Origin: Chryseobacterium sp. 52
Lineage (GTDB): Bacteria > Bacteroidota > Bacteroidia > Flavobacteriales > Weeksellaceae
Reading direction: 5' to 3'
NCBI RefSeq assembly: GCF_002754245.1
Contig: NZ_PEEX01000001.1
Span: 3,948,001-4,012,000 of the forward strand
DNA length: 64,000 nt
The notes below the pieces were generated by a model, which had not been told where the DNA came from, did not search any database, and saw nothing but the letters and a program-made list of their open reading frames with translations. The position numbers and the translations under genes are program-made. Numbering within the stretch: the stretch's first letter is position 1; each line of letters opens with the position of its first letter. This document shows positions 8,821 through 20,205 of the stretch, one piece after another.

Positions 8821-9513
8821 ATGAGCAAATATTCATTGGAAGCTTTCGTGAATGAAACTAAAGAAAATCCACAGCAGAGAGATTATTTTGAACTTGAAAC
8901 CCCGCATCTTTTAGAAATCAATCTTAACAATCAGGCTGTATGGACGAAAAGAGGGAGTATGGTAGGTTATGTAGGAGGCATTAATTTCGAAAGACAGGGA
9001 ATGCTGGCAGGAGGTATCGGGAATCTCTTAAAGAAAGCGATCAGTGGTGAAGGGGCAAAGCTGATGAAAGCTGAAGGAAGCGGTAAATTATATGTGGCAG
9101 ATTCCGGCAAAAAAGTACGTATCCTTTACTTAAATAATGAATCGGTTTGTGTAAACGGAAATGATGTTCTAGCCCACGAACAGAGTGTAAAAAGCGATAT
9201 TACCATGCTTAAAAGTGTTGCAGGTATGATGGCTGGCGGTCTTTTTCAGGTAAAGCTTTCCGGAACCGGACATATTGCAATCACAACGCACGGTGAACCA
9301 TTGACTTTAATGGTGACTCCGGACAGTCCTGTTTTTACAGATCCTAATGCTACTGTGGCGTGGTCCGGCAACCTGAGTCCTGATCTGAAAACAAATGTTT
9401 CTTTTAAAAGCCTTATCGGCAGAGGAAGTGGCGAAGAGTTCCAGATGAAATTTTCAGGAACCGGATGGGTACTGATTCAACCTTATGAAGAAGTATATTT
9501 CACAGAAAAATAA
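8821..9513 (+). CDS. AIM24 family protein
   Basis: A 230-residue protein of the AIM24/TIGR00266 family, a double beta-sandwich fold of uncertain role. Glycine-rich turns mark the family: QGMLAGGIGNLLKKAISGEG, a KLMKAEGSGKLYVAD turn and a second FQVKLSGTGHIAITTHG repeat, followed by PDATVAWSGNL-like and RGSGEEFQMKFSGTGWVLIQP segments (the first is PNATVAWSGNL here). No signal peptide or membrane segment is present, so a cytoplasmic location is likely. A strong terminator follows. Confidence 0.85.
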   Translation: MSKYSLEAFVNETKENPQQRDYFELETPHLLEINLNNQAVWTKRGSMVGYVGGINFERQGMLAGGIGNLLKKAISGEGAKLMKAEGSGKLYVADSGKKVRILYLNNESVCVNGNDVLAHEQSVKSDITMLKSVAGMMAGGLFQVKLSGTGHIAITTHGEPLTLMVTPDSPVFTDPNATVAWSGNLSPDLKTNVSFKSLIGRGSGEEFQMKFSGTGWVLIQPYEEVYFTEK

Positions 9514-9537
9514 TATATTAAAAATTGATAATTCTAA

Positions 9538-9570
9538 AACAGCTGCTCTTCATAAAGCAGCTGTTTTTTT
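9538..9570 (+). terminator. Strong intrinsic terminator
   Basis: AACAGCTGCT (9538-9547) pairs perfectly with AGCAGCTGTT (9556-9565), loop of 8, followed by a T-run to 9570. It separates the AIM24 gene from the GH109 operon. Confidence 0.9.
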
Positions 9571-9590
9571 GTATATTTTACTTTCTTTTA

Positions 9591-12007
<2,417 letters not shown>

Positions 12008-12017
<10 letters not shown>

Positions 12018-13042
12018 AACACATCGTGACCGAATTTACCGGAACTGAAAACTTCAGTATCACTCCTATTACCAACGGACTGATCAATGCTACTTATTTA
12101 GTGGAAGATTATGATTCTCAGGAAAAATTTATCCTTCAAAAAATGAACAGCCAGGTTTTTCAGTTTCCGGAGATCATCAGCCGTAATCATCTACTCATCA
12201 ACGGGATGCTGACAGAAGGAAACTATCCGCTGCAGCTGGTGGAACCAAAAGAAGCTCTATCGGGCAGTTTCATTGTAAAAGATGAAACCGGAGAATCGTG
12301 GAGAATGCTCGGTTTTATAGAGGGGACCAGAACATTCTTTAAAATTCCCGATCTAAAAACGGCGTATGAATCTGCAAAAGCTGTCGGATGTTTTTTAAGT
12401 ACTGTCAATCCTGAGAACCTTCCGGATATTCAGACTCCCATTCCTGATTTTATTAATTTTGAGAAAAGGATTCTGGATTATCAAATTTCTTTACAATATG
12501 CGAACGAAGATTTACTAAAGAATGCTGAGGCAGAAATCGAAACGATGAACGAGCTGCTTTTCCTTCCCCAAAAGTGGATCGAAATGGAAAAGGAGGATCT
12601 GCTGCCTAAAAGAATTATCCATGGAGATCCCAATATAAGAAATATTCTTTTTGATGAAAGATCAAGGCCTGTGGCTGTTATTGATCTGGATACGGTAACC
12701 GTTTCTACGATTCTCTATGACTTCGGTGACATGGCAAGATCTTATACCAATACGTTGGATGAAGATAATGGCGATGCAGAAAACAATTTCAACCCGCATA
12801 TTTACAGAACGGTAAAAGACGGATTTCTGTTGTCTTTAAAGGGAAAACTGACTTTCGAGGAACTTGAAAATCTTGATTATGCTGCGCAGACTGTTATTTA
12901 TATTCAGGCTGTCCGTTTTCTGACTGATTATTTGAATGGAAGTGTTTACTACTCGACAAAATATGCTGAACATAATCTGGACAGAACCAAAAACCAACTG
13001 CAGCTGCTGAAAGGATTGAGAAACTATCTGCGCGTTGATTAA
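12008..13042 (+). CDS. N-acetylhexosamine 1-kinase-like phosphotransferase
   Basis: Aminoglycoside-phosphotransferase-fold kinase of 344 residues. It has the INATYLV start (27-32), the FILQKMN ATP-lysine strand (41-47), the catalytic loop HGDPNIRNILFD (205-216) and the metal motif IDLDT (225-229), followed by the DFGDMARS segment and a C-terminal FLTDYLNGSVYYSTKYAEHN. These segments in this order closely resemble Bifidobacterium NahK (lnpB), which makes GlcNAc/GalNAc-1-phosphate. Last gene of the operon with the GH109-type enzyme and the nucleotidyltransferase, so it probably phosphorylates the released amino sugar at the anomeric position. Confidence 0.85.
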
Positions 13043-13148
13043 CTATAGATTGTCTAAGATCTGTGTTGTCATTTTTATCCCACGGATCTCATGCCTTTTT
13101 AACCCATCAAAAATCTGCGTTATCTGCTCAATCTGCGAGAGATAAAAT
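13043..13148. repeat. Degenerate ATCTGCG-type intergenic repeat
   Basis: Between two convergent genes lie several variants of an ATCTG word: AGATCTGTG, ATCTCATG, AATCTGCG, ATCTGCTC and AATCTGCG. A similar text (CGCAGATCTGG, TACGCAGAT) occurs at 47374-47390. No gene is seen. Confidence 0.4.
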
Positions 13149-13646
13149 TTATATTAAGAACTCCCGAATCTTCATCCATTCTTCCAGTTTTTTATCAAAA
13201 GAAACGGTATGGAGAGGACTTGTAGAAGGAAGCTGAATAATCGGAAGTCTGTAATTTTTTCCTAAAATTTTCTGCAGGCTTTTGTACGATTTTCCTCCGT
13301 TACAGAAAACAGCTTTAATATTGGGGTATTCTTCTAAAAGTTCGGCAATTGAATTGGATTCTTCGTTTCTGATCTCCGAATCCAGACTTCCTTTTCTTTC
13401 ACAGGAATCAATCACATCCCAGACAGCGATATGATATTTCTTTAACGTATCAATCCTGAGCGTATAATCATCCGTTAATTCTTCATTGAATAGATTAAAA
13501 ATAATTGTCCAGAATTTGTTTTGAGGATGGGCATAATACTGTTGTTTTTCCAAAGATTTTACTCCGGGAATTGAACCTAAAATTAGAATTTTGGATTGAT
13601 GGTCAATAATTGGCGGAAACGAGGAAATTCTGTTTTGCATATTCAA
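13149..13646 (-). CDS. Hypoxanthine/uracil-DNA glycosylase family protein
   Basis: A 165-residue protein of the uracil-DNA-glycosylase superfamily, closest in appearance to the DNA-deoxyinosine (hypoxanthine) glycosylases. Motif A reads LGSIPGVKSLEKQQYYAHPQN (residues 27-47; the Asp of classical UDG is replaced as in this subfamily), with NKFW following; the C-terminal motif is LPSTSPLHT with the conserved SPxH-like element. It would excise deaminated adenine from DNA in base-excision repair. Monocistronic; an alternative start is the Met at residue 3. Confidence 0.85.
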   Translation of the reverse strand: MNMQNRISSFPPIIDHQSKILILGSIPGVKSLEKQQYYAHPQNKFWTIIFNLFNEELTDDYTLRIDTLKKYHIAVWDVIDSCERKGSLDSEIRNEESNSIAELLEEYPNIKAVFCNGGKSYKSLQKILGKNYRLPIIQLPSTSPLHTVSFDKKLEEWMKIREFLI

Positions 13647-13688
13647 ATATATAAAATTTGGCTAAAGCCATTGGATAATCGCATAAAA

Positions 13689-13708
13689 AAACGGGCTAAA
13701 GCCCGTTT
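13689..13708 (-). terminator. Terminator of the S9 peptidase gene
   Basis: AAACGGGC and GCCCGTTT form an 8-bp stem with a 4-base loop. On the minus strand it is followed by seven T residues. Confidence 0.9.
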
Positions 13709-13777
13709 CTATTGATATCTTCAGAATAATTAAAAGCAATCAATTTGATTTTTAATTATCCATTTTTAATTTTTAAC

Positions 13778-15772
13778 TTATAAAGTTTCCTTTAGCCAGT
13801 CGAAGAATTCTCTCTGCCATACCAATCCGTTTTGCGGATGAAGTACCCAGTGGTTTTCGTTCGGGAAATACACTAATTTAGACTTCAGACCTCTTAGTTT
13901 GGCTGCCTGGAAAGCTTCCTGCCCCTGCTCATAAGGTACGCGGTAATCAATACCACCCTGGAAAATCATAATGGGCTTATTCCATTTGTCAACAAAATTA
14001 CTTGGATTGAATTCTGTATAGGCTTTAGGAAGTGGTTGTTCCCATGGAGAACCAAGGTCCCAGTTCGCAAACCAAAGTTCTTCAGTGGTCAGATACCATG
14101 ATTTCATATCGAATAATCCATCGTGTGCAATGAATGTTTTAAATCTGTTTTCGTGGATTCCGGCTAACATAAATACGCTGTATCCTCCGTAGCTTGCTCC
14201 TACTGCTGCTACTCTTTCACCGTCTACATAAGGTAATGTTTTTGCGAAGTCTGTTGCAGCCAGATAATCTCTCATCGGCTGTCCGCCCCAGTCTTTAGAA
14301 ATCTCTTCGTTCCATTTTGTTCCCCAGCCCGGCATTCCTCTTCTGTTTGGAGCCACTACAATATATCCGTTTGCTGCCATTAAAGAGAAGTTCCATCTTG
14401 TACTGAAAAACTGTGTCAGTGCAGATTGTGGACCTCCCTGACAGTATACTAATGTTGGATATTTTTTATTCGGGTCAAAATTGGGTGGATAGTGGAACCA
14501 TACGCCCATTTCTTTGCCGTCTGAAGTTTTCACCATCTTCAATTCAGATTTTCCCTGCGCCAGTTTAGCATAAGCATCTTTATTGGCTTCGGTCATCTGC
14601 TTCATTTCCCCGTTTTTAAGGTTGACAGAGAATAATTCCGTTGCATGGTTTACATCTGTTCTTCCTACTAAAAGTGAAGTTTTATTATCCGTGAAAATTT
14701 CGTTAACATCGAAATCACCTTTCGTGATCTGCTGTACTTTTGCCGATTTGGTATCTATAGAGAAAAGCTGTTTTGTTCCTCTGAATGCTGCTGTAAAATA
14801 GATCGCTTTTGAATCTCCGCTCCAGAAAACATCTCCGGAAACGCTTTCATCCCAGCCAGCAGTAAGGTTTGTCGTTTTTCCTGACTTCCAGTCCATGATC
14901 TTTACATCATTTTTATCAGCTTCATAACCGTCTCTGGCCATACTCTGCCAGATCAGGGATTTCCCGTCCGGACTGAATTTTGGATTAACGTCATATCCTT
15001 TATTGGATTCTGTTACATTCTTTGTCGTTCCTGAAGCCAGGTCGTATGCAAAGATGTCTGTATTGGTACTTGTAGAATATTCTTTTCCGCTTTTAGGTTT
15101 GGTAACGTATAAAAGCTGAGAAGAATCGGGGCTCCAGATAAAATCTTCTGCACCACCGAAAGGTCTTTGAGGAGAATCCCAGTTTTTACCTTCCAATAAA
15201 TCTTTTGCAGATTCTGCTTTGTCTGTGGTATTGACTACAAATACGTGGTTGTATTTTCCTTCATTGAAATAATCCCAGTGTCTGTGGTTCAGGTCTGTAT
15301 ATACCTGAGCTGTGGTTTTTGGAGTATCGCTGTATTTGTCTTTCCCCATTAGTTTTTCCACTAAAACCTGCTTACTGAAAGCAATTTTTTTACCGTCCGG
15401 AGAGATTACAATATTATCTGCTTCCCCAATGGTATAAAATTCAGACCAGGTTTTTCCGTTATCTTTTGAAAGATAAATTTTATCTCCTTCCTGGGCATAA
15501 ATTCCGTTTTTATCCCACTGGATAAGGGCTTTTTTACCAAGATCTATTTTGGAAGACTGGTTATTAAGAACATTAAGAAAATAGTTCTCACTTTTCGTTT
15601 TTTCTGTTTTCAGATCTACCTGTCCTATTTTATAAATTAGGGAAGCCTGATCCGGTGAAACTGCCTGTACCCCTACTTTTTTCAAAGTCCAAAGGATTTC
15701 AGGTGTCATTAACTGTTGTGCATTCATTAAGAGCGGAGCTGCCAAAGCCAGCAGACTGTACTTAAGTTTCAT
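13778..15772 (-). CDS. Exported S9 family prolyl-oligopeptidase-like peptidase (possible DPP5 type)
   Basis: A 664-residue serine peptidase with a signal peptide (MKLKYSLLALAAPLLMNAQ). The N-terminal 370 residues contain WD40-like beta-propeller repeats (PDGKKIAFSKQ, SPDSSQLLYVT, SPDGKSLIWQS, SGDSKAIYFTA). The C-terminal alpha/beta-hydrolase domain has the GASYGG nucleophile elbow with Ser about 527, Asp about 609 in GGIDYRVP and His about 641 in NENHW. Size and layout fit periplasmic dipeptidyl peptidases of the S9C/DPP5 group found in Bacteroidota, which feed dipeptides to the cell. Specificity is inferred from similarity only. Confidence 0.88.
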   Translation of the reverse strand: MKLKYSLLALAAPLLMNAQQLMTPEILWTLKKVGVQAVSPDQASLIYKIGQVDLKTEKTKSENYFLNVLNNQSSKIDLGKKALIQWDKNGIYAQEGDKIYLSKDNGKTWSEFYTIGEADNIVISPDGKKIAFSKQVLVEKLMGKDKYSDTPKTTAQVYTDLNHRHWDYFNEGKYNHVFVVNTTDKAESAKDLLEGKNWDSPQRPFGGAEDFIWSPDSSQLLYVTKPKSGKEYSTSTNTDIFAYDLASGTTKNVTESNKGYDVNPKFSPDGKSLIWQSMARDGYEADKNDVKIMDWKSGKTTNLTAGWDESVSGDVFWSGDSKAIYFTAAFRGTKQLFSIDTKSAKVQQITKGDFDVNEIFTDNKTSLLVGRTDVNHATELFSVNLKNGEMKQMTEANKDAYAKLAQGKSELKMVKTSDGKEMGVWFHYPPNFDPNKKYPTLVYCQGGPQSALTQFFSTRWNFSLMAANGYIVVAPNRRGMPGWGTKWNEEISKDWGGQPMRDYLAATDFAKTLPYVDGERVAAVGASYGGYSVFMLAGIHENRFKTFIAHDGLFDMKSWYLTTEELWFANWDLGSPWEQPLPKAYTEFNPSNFVDKWNKPIMIFQGGIDYRVPYEQGQEAFQAAKLRGLKSKLVYFPNENHWVLHPQNGLVWQREFFDWLKETL

Positions 15773-16009
15773 ATATTGATATTCATTTTTTAACGGAACA
15801 ATGGAATCATACTGATTTCATACATTCCTTTTATTTAATTCAAAGATGTCCAAAGTTAGTACTTAAAATAAATATGAACGAAGAATTAACATTAAAGTTT
15901 TAATTTACCCTGCATTCATATTGAAAATGACAACTGTTATTATTGAAGTTTTTACCCCTAAATATCTTAAATGAAATATGTTTCTTTATACGGTTCAAAA
16001 CCATAAAAA

Positions 16010-16035
16010 AAGTCTGCCGTTGAAACAGCAGACTT
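16010..16035 (-). terminator. Terminator of the phage-holin-like membrane gene
   Basis: AAGTCTGC pairs with GCAGACTT across a 10-base loop, with T-rich sequence following on the minus strand. Confidence 0.85.
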
Positions 16036-16062
16036 TATGATATAGATTTTATTTTTGATCAA

Positions 16063-16407
16063 TTAATCTCCATCCGAAAACATGGAATTGGCCAGAGAAG
16101 TCACAAAGGACAGCAGTACACTAAAGATAAGCGCCCACCAGAATCCGTCTACTACCATACTGTCTATAAAGTAATCTGCAATCAGAATAATAACAGCATT
16201 GATTACTAAGGCAAATAATCCTAACGTAATGATCGTAAGAGGAAGTCCCAAAAGTCCTAAAATAGGTTTTACAAAAATATTTAATACTCCAAGTACAATG
16301 GCGAAAATAATTGCTGAAGAAAATCCTTCGAAATGGACTCCCGGTAAGACCTTCGTCAAAAGATACGCGACAATTGCTGTAATGAACAGCCTGATAATTA
16401 AGTTCAT
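16063..16407 (-). CDS. Phage holin family IV-like membrane protein
   Basis: A 114-residue protein made almost entirely of four transmembrane helices (about 3-20, 30-50, 55-80 and 87-108). The segments ILGLLGLPLTIITLGLF and NAVIILIADYF match the PF04020 four-helix family, named after a mycobacteriophage holin but widespread as a chromosomal membrane protein. There is no phage context here, so a holin role is not implied. Confidence 0.85.
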   Translation of the reverse strand: MNLIIRLFITAIVAYLLTKVLPGVHFEGFSSAIIFAIVLGVLNIFVKPILGLLGLPLTIITLGLFALVINAVIILIADYFIDSMVVDGFWWALIFSVLLSFVTSLANSMFSDGD

Positions 16408-16518
16408 ATTATTATTTTTTAATGTTTATGGTCTTTACGGAGCAAAACCTGTTCCATTTACATTGAAAAAATCCTATCCGGCTCTTTGTTTATAGGATAT
16501 TTTCACGTTTGGTGTTTA

Positions 16519-16941
16519 CTATTTTATCCTCATCATCGTAACCAGTGAAGTCGCAACATGGCTTTCGGAACCTGTACTTTCATCAAGAACATAAATTTCA
16601 GTCCTCACAACAATGATTTTCGCCCCTCCTTTTATCACGTAAGACCTTGATACCAGAGCATCTCCAAGGGCTGGACGAAGATAATTGACCTTCAATTCAA
16701 CAGTTACCACATAACAGTCGTCTTTATAATGACTTACCGAGGCATATCCGGAAGAAACATCCACCAGGGAAGCGATCATAGCCCCGTTGAACATTCCTGC
16801 TTTTCGGGTCATCATTTCCATTTTAGGAATTTTGATGGAGACAAAACCGGTGTCTACCTCCAATAGTTCAGCCTTGTAGAATTGCAATGTTTCGGAGCGG
16901 CTGAAACTGTCTGTGATGAGTTTCTTTTTTTCTGGAGTCAT
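16519..16941 (-). CDS. PaaI-like hotdog-fold thioesterase
   Basis: A 140-residue hotdog protein starting at the ATG at 16941 (MTPEKKKLIT); an upstream in-frame ATG at 16980 adds 13 residues of unlikely sequence. The core helix GMFNGAMIASLVDVSSGYASVS is the usual hotdog helix, and the following VTVELKVNYLRPA strand is diagnostic of the PaaI/DUF4442 acyl-CoA thioesterase group. The usual catalytic HGG is replaced by FNGA, so the nucleophile arrangement differs from classical PaaI and the substrate is open. Confidence 0.8.
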   Translation of the reverse strand: MTPEKKKLITDSFSRSETLQFYKAELLEVDTGFVSIKIPKMEMMTRKAGMFNGAMIASLVDVSSGYASVSHYKDDCYVVTVELKVNYLRPALGDALVSRSYVIKGGAKIIVVRTEIYVLDESTGSESHVATSLVTMMRIK

Positions 16942-17050
16942 GAATATTTGATTTAATTTGAATGTAAATACAAAGTACACTAATGTTTTTCAGAAATACC
17001 AGAAAATTTAAAACAAGTTTACTTCTGATTTCTGATTTTTAAGGATAAAT

Positions 17051-17135
17051 GCTTCAACTCCGCTTAGCGTGACAAATGACAAGCGATATACTCAATGCAC
17101 GGCGGTAGAAGTATCACGCTGAGCGAAGTCGAAGC
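17051..17135. repeat. Imperfect 22-bp inverted repeat
   Basis: Left arm 17051-17072 (GCTTCAACTCCGCTTAGCG...) and right arm 17114-17135 differ at three positions when one is reverse-complemented. The 41-base centre is unpaired. Confidence 0.7.
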
Positions 17136-17357
17136 GTCGTCTACTATTTCAACCACGAAAGGCACAAAAGTCTTTAACGATTAAGTTTGCTGAAAGTTAT
17201 TCTGCATACCGGTAAGAAGTACGATTAAGTTGTTTGAAAATTTGCGATTTTAACGATTCCTATCATTGAATAGGTGATTATTCCCCTCCTCTGGAGGGGT
17301 GGCGAAAATTCAAAGAATTTTTGACGGGGTGGTTCCCGGAAACAATTATAAAAATAT

Positions 17358-17365
17358 TAGCTTTG
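17358..17365 (+). promoter_or_regulatory. Perfect -7 box ahead of the repeat-rich secreted protein
   Basis: TAGCTTTG matches TAnnTTTG and lies 14 bases before the ATG at 17380. I see no TTG at the normal -33 distance. Confidence 0.4.
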
Positions 17366-17379
17366 CAATAAATACCCCC

Positions 17380-17802
17380 ATGAACTACAAAAAGTTTTTC
17401 ACCTTATTAACCTTCCTGATAGGCTGTATTTTTCAGGCCCAGACGTTGCATCTGTATGGTGGATCCAATCAGGACCAATATCTTGGGTGTTTAAACTGTG
17501 ATACTTTTGATAAAAATTCGATATGGAATACCTATGGAGATTATGGGAATGTCAGCAGTTCAAAATCTATATGGAATAGCTATGGAAACTATGGAAGTTC
17601 GTACAGCACTTATTCTCCGTGGAGCAGTTATGCGTCCTATCCGCCAGCTATTGTTGATCAGGAGGGTAACTTTTACGGTTATCTGACTTTAAACACTTTC
17701 AAATCCGACCGGTCGGAACTTGGACTGGCCATTGCGTTATATAAAAATTATGATGCGATCAGGAAAGATATCAGCGGCTGGTATGATCAGTTATTCCGTT
17801 AA
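17380..17802 (+). CDS. Small secreted protein with WNSYGNYG repeats
   Basis: A 140-residue exported protein. The signal peptide MNYKKFFTLLTFLIGCIFQAQ is followed by LGCLNCDTFDKNSIWNTYGDYG, then two or three degenerate units of the form SIWNSYGNYGSS and a C-terminal ADRSELGLAIALYKNYD-like region (here SDRSELGLAIALYKNYD). Tyr, Asn, Gly and Ser rich repeats suggest a flexible or adhesive surface peptide. Upstream codons in frame belong to the intergenic repeat and are not used. No family recognised beyond short Chryseobacterium homologues I vaguely recall. Confidence 0.7.
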   Translation: MNYKKFFTLLTFLIGCIFQAQTLHLYGGSNQDQYLGCLNCDTFDKNSIWNTYGDYGNVSSSKSIWNSYGNYGSSYSTYSPWSSYASYPPAIVDQEGNFYGYLTLNTFKSDRSELGLAIALYKNYDAIRKDISGWYDQLFR

Positions 17803-17805
17803 ATT

Positions 17806-19926
17806 CTAAGCCAGCTGTACCTGAAAATCTTCTGTAAGGGTCAAAATTCCTTCCGCTAAACCTTCAGAATGGGTCGTAAAGCCTTTCAGTTTCGATGTTT
17901 TCCCTTTTACAACAAGGTCTAAAAGTTGTTTGTCGGAAAGCTTTTTTCCGAAGATATCAAAGGTAATTTTAAAACCACAGTTTTTGAAATCCGAGCATCC
18001 AACAGCTGCTTTTCCTTTAATCAGATGATGGTCTTTACATTTTGGACACTTCGTTTCTTCCCAGGACTGAAGTTCTTTTTTGACAGCAGGTTCTCTCTTT
18101 TTCTTTTCTTCTACTTTTTCTTCTTCCTGCAGTGTTATTACTTTTCCTTTGCCGTAAACTACTTTTTTGGTAAGCTCGGAAACCATCTGAATCAGTTCTT
18201 CTTTAAACTGATTGGCTTCATATTCACCGCTTTCAATTTTACGAAGTTTTGATTCCCATTCACCCGTTAATTCAGGGCTTTTCAGCAACTCGTCTTCAAT
18301 AGTATCAATTAACTGAATTCCGGTTTGCGTGGCAATAAGGTTTTTCCTCTTCTTCTCGATGTATTGTCTTTTGAACAGCGTTTCAATAATGTTGGCACGG
18401 GTTGAAGGCCTACCGATACCGTTATTTTTCAGCAATTCACGAAGTTCTTCGTCTTCTACCTGTTTTCCGGCTGTTTCCATAGCTCTCAGCAACGTTGCTT
18501 CTGTATATGGTTTTGGTGGGGAAGTTTTCCCCTGATGGATCATAGGGTCATGAGGTCCGGTTTCTCCAACCGTGAATTCAGGGATGGTTTGTTCCTCTTC
18601 TTTATCTTTTTCCTTATCCGTTGATTCTTCTTTAGGCTCTTTTGCATAAACCGCTCTCCAACCCGGTTCCAGAATCTGTCTTCCACTTGTTTTAAAAGGA
18701 ATTGTTCCTACTTTTCCTTCTACCAGAGTATTTGAAATTTTACATTCAGGATAGAAAACAGAGATAAAACGTTTGGCCACCAGATCATAGATCAGCTTTT
18801 CTTCTCTGCTTAAGTTCTGTGATGGCTGAACTTCCGTAGGAATAATAGCGTGGTGATCCGTTACTTTTGCATCATCAAAAACGGCTTTGGATTTTGGAAT
18901 AGGCTGTTCCAGTAATGGGGCAACCAGTTCCTGATAGAAATGCATTTTCTGAAGAATACCTTCAATTTTCGGATAAAGACTTTCCGATAGATAAGTGGTA
19001 TCTACACGTGGATAAGTCACATGTTTTTTCTCGTAAAGACTCTGAATATATTTCAATGTACTGTCCGCAGAATATCCGTATTTTTTGTTGGCTTCTACCT
19101 GAAGTCCGGTCAAATCGAAAAGTCTGAGGTTTTTTTCTTTCCCTTCTTTAATTTCAAAAGAAACAATTTCAAAAGGATTGACTTTAAGATATTCCAAACC
19201 TTTCTCGGCGCGGTCTAAGGTTTTCAGCCTGTCAATTGCTGCATTGAAAATAACATCGCGGTACTTGGTTTTCAGCTCCCAATATTCTTCGGTGGTAAAA
19301 GCATCAATTTCTTTCTGACGCTGAACAAGCATCGCCAATGTAGGCGTCTGCACTCTACCAATGGAAAGAACGGCTTTATTACCTCCAAATTTCTTGGTGA
19401 ACAATCGGGTTGCATTGATTCCCAACAGCCAATCTCCTATCGCTCTGGCATTTCCGGCCAGGTATAGATTTTTATAATCTTCTGCCGGTTTTAATTTCTC
19501 AAAACCTTCTTTAATAGCCTCTTCCGTAAGGGACGAAATCCATAAACGCTGAACAGGTTTGTTGCATTTTGCTTTCTGCAATACCCAACGCTGGATGAGT
19601 TCTCCCTCCTGCCCGGCATCACCACAGTTGATGACCTCATCGCATTCTCCGACCAGCCTTTCAATCACTTTAAACTGATTTTCAACGCCTTTATTGGGAA
19701 TTAATTTGATTCCAAAATTGCTGGGAATGATGGGTAATAAAAACAGATTCCAGGATTTGTACTGAGGACCGTAATCATGAGGTTCCTTCAAAGTACAAAG
19801 ATGTCCGAACGTCCATGTCACGCAATAGCCGTTTCCTTCCATATAACCTTGTTTCAGCACGGTAGCGCCCAATACTTTGGCAATATCTCTGGCAACACTT
19901 GGTTTTTCGGCAATACAAAGTTTCAT
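17806..19926 (-). CDS. topB: DNA topoisomerase III (type IA)
   Basis: Type IA topoisomerase of 706 residues that decatenates and relaxes negatively supercoiled DNA. The N-terminal Toprim domain starts MKLCIAEKPSVARDIA and has the NCGDAGQEGELIQ metal motif; the active-site tyrosine is Tyr305 in the VTYPRVDTTYL segment (canonical YPRTDT). The RPSTRANIIETL helix and a C-terminal CPKC...CSDFKNCGFKI zinc-finger-like region complete the protein. A long acidic/basic linker with KEKDKEEEQ lies around 440. The gene converges on the small secreted protein gene with a 3-base gap. Confidence 0.95.
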   Translation of the reverse strand: MKLCIAEKPSVARDIAKVLGATVLKQGYMEGNGYCVTWTFGHLCTLKEPHDYGPQYKSWNLFLLPIIPSNFGIKLIPNKGVENQFKVIERLVGECDEVINCGDAGQEGELIQRWVLQKAKCNKPVQRLWISSLTEEAIKEGFEKLKPAEDYKNLYLAGNARAIGDWLLGINATRLFTKKFGGNKAVLSIGRVQTPTLAMLVQRQKEIDAFTTEEYWELKTKYRDVIFNAAIDRLKTLDRAEKGLEYLKVNPFEIVSFEIKEGKEKNLRLFDLTGLQVEANKKYGYSADSTLKYIQSLYEKKHVTYPRVDTTYLSESLYPKIEGILQKMHFYQELVAPLLEQPIPKSKAVFDDAKVTDHHAIIPTEVQPSQNLSREEKLIYDLVAKRFISVFYPECKISNTLVEGKVGTIPFKTSGRQILEPGWRAVYAKEPKEESTDKEKDKEEEQTIPEFTVGETGPHDPMIHQGKTSPPKPYTEATLLRAMETAGKQVEDEELRELLKNNGIGRPSTRANIIETLFKRQYIEKKRKNLIATQTGIQLIDTIEDELLKSPELTGEWESKLRKIESGEYEANQFKEELIQMVSELTKKVVYGKGKVITLQEEEKVEEKKKREPAVKKELQSWEETKCPKCKDHHLIKGKAAVGCSDFKNCGFKITFDIFGKKLSDKQLLDLVVKGKTSKLKGFTTHSEGLAEGILTLTEDFQVQLA

Positions 19927-20155
19927 GAATATTCGGGATTATTGAAGGGGAACAAAAGTCGGGATTTTTTTTGGATTTTGCTAAATTATGAAGGTTAATA
20001 GTTTTCAGTTACGGGTTGCAAGTTGATTGGTTGGGAGTTATAAATTCTAAGTTATGATGTAAGAAAAGTAAATTTACGGGTTATAAACGGAACATTCACA
20101 CTTGAGTTATTGTGTTCATTCATCTTACTTAAATTTCATATTGGGTATACCAAAA

Positions 20156-20177
20156 AGCTCCCTTAAAAAAGAGAGCT
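20156..20177 (-). terminator. Terminator of the M17 N-domain gene
   Basis: AGCTC-CTT pairs with AAG-GAGCT across an AAAA loop, with TTTTTGG following on the minus strand. Confidence 0.6.
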
Positions 20178-20205
20178 CATCACAATATTAACGAAACTAA
20201 ATTCA

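Larger units (their letters stand above)
16942..17379. other. Gene-free spacer with two intergenic repeat elements
   Basis: No credible gene in about 440 bases. It holds an imperfect inverted repeat (17051-17072 against 17114-17135, 19 of 22 positions match) of the GCTTCGACTTCGCT type, and a CCCCTCC/GGAGGGG hairpin (17283-17299) followed by an AAAATTC/GAATTTT hairpin and GACGGGGTGGTT. Both look like the short intergenic repeats that I associate with Chryseobacterium genomes. Confidence 0.6.

Noticed and set aside
16063..16407. Prophage, suggested by a holin-family protein
   Set aside because: No other phage gene is near; PF04020-like proteins are common chromosomal membrane proteins.
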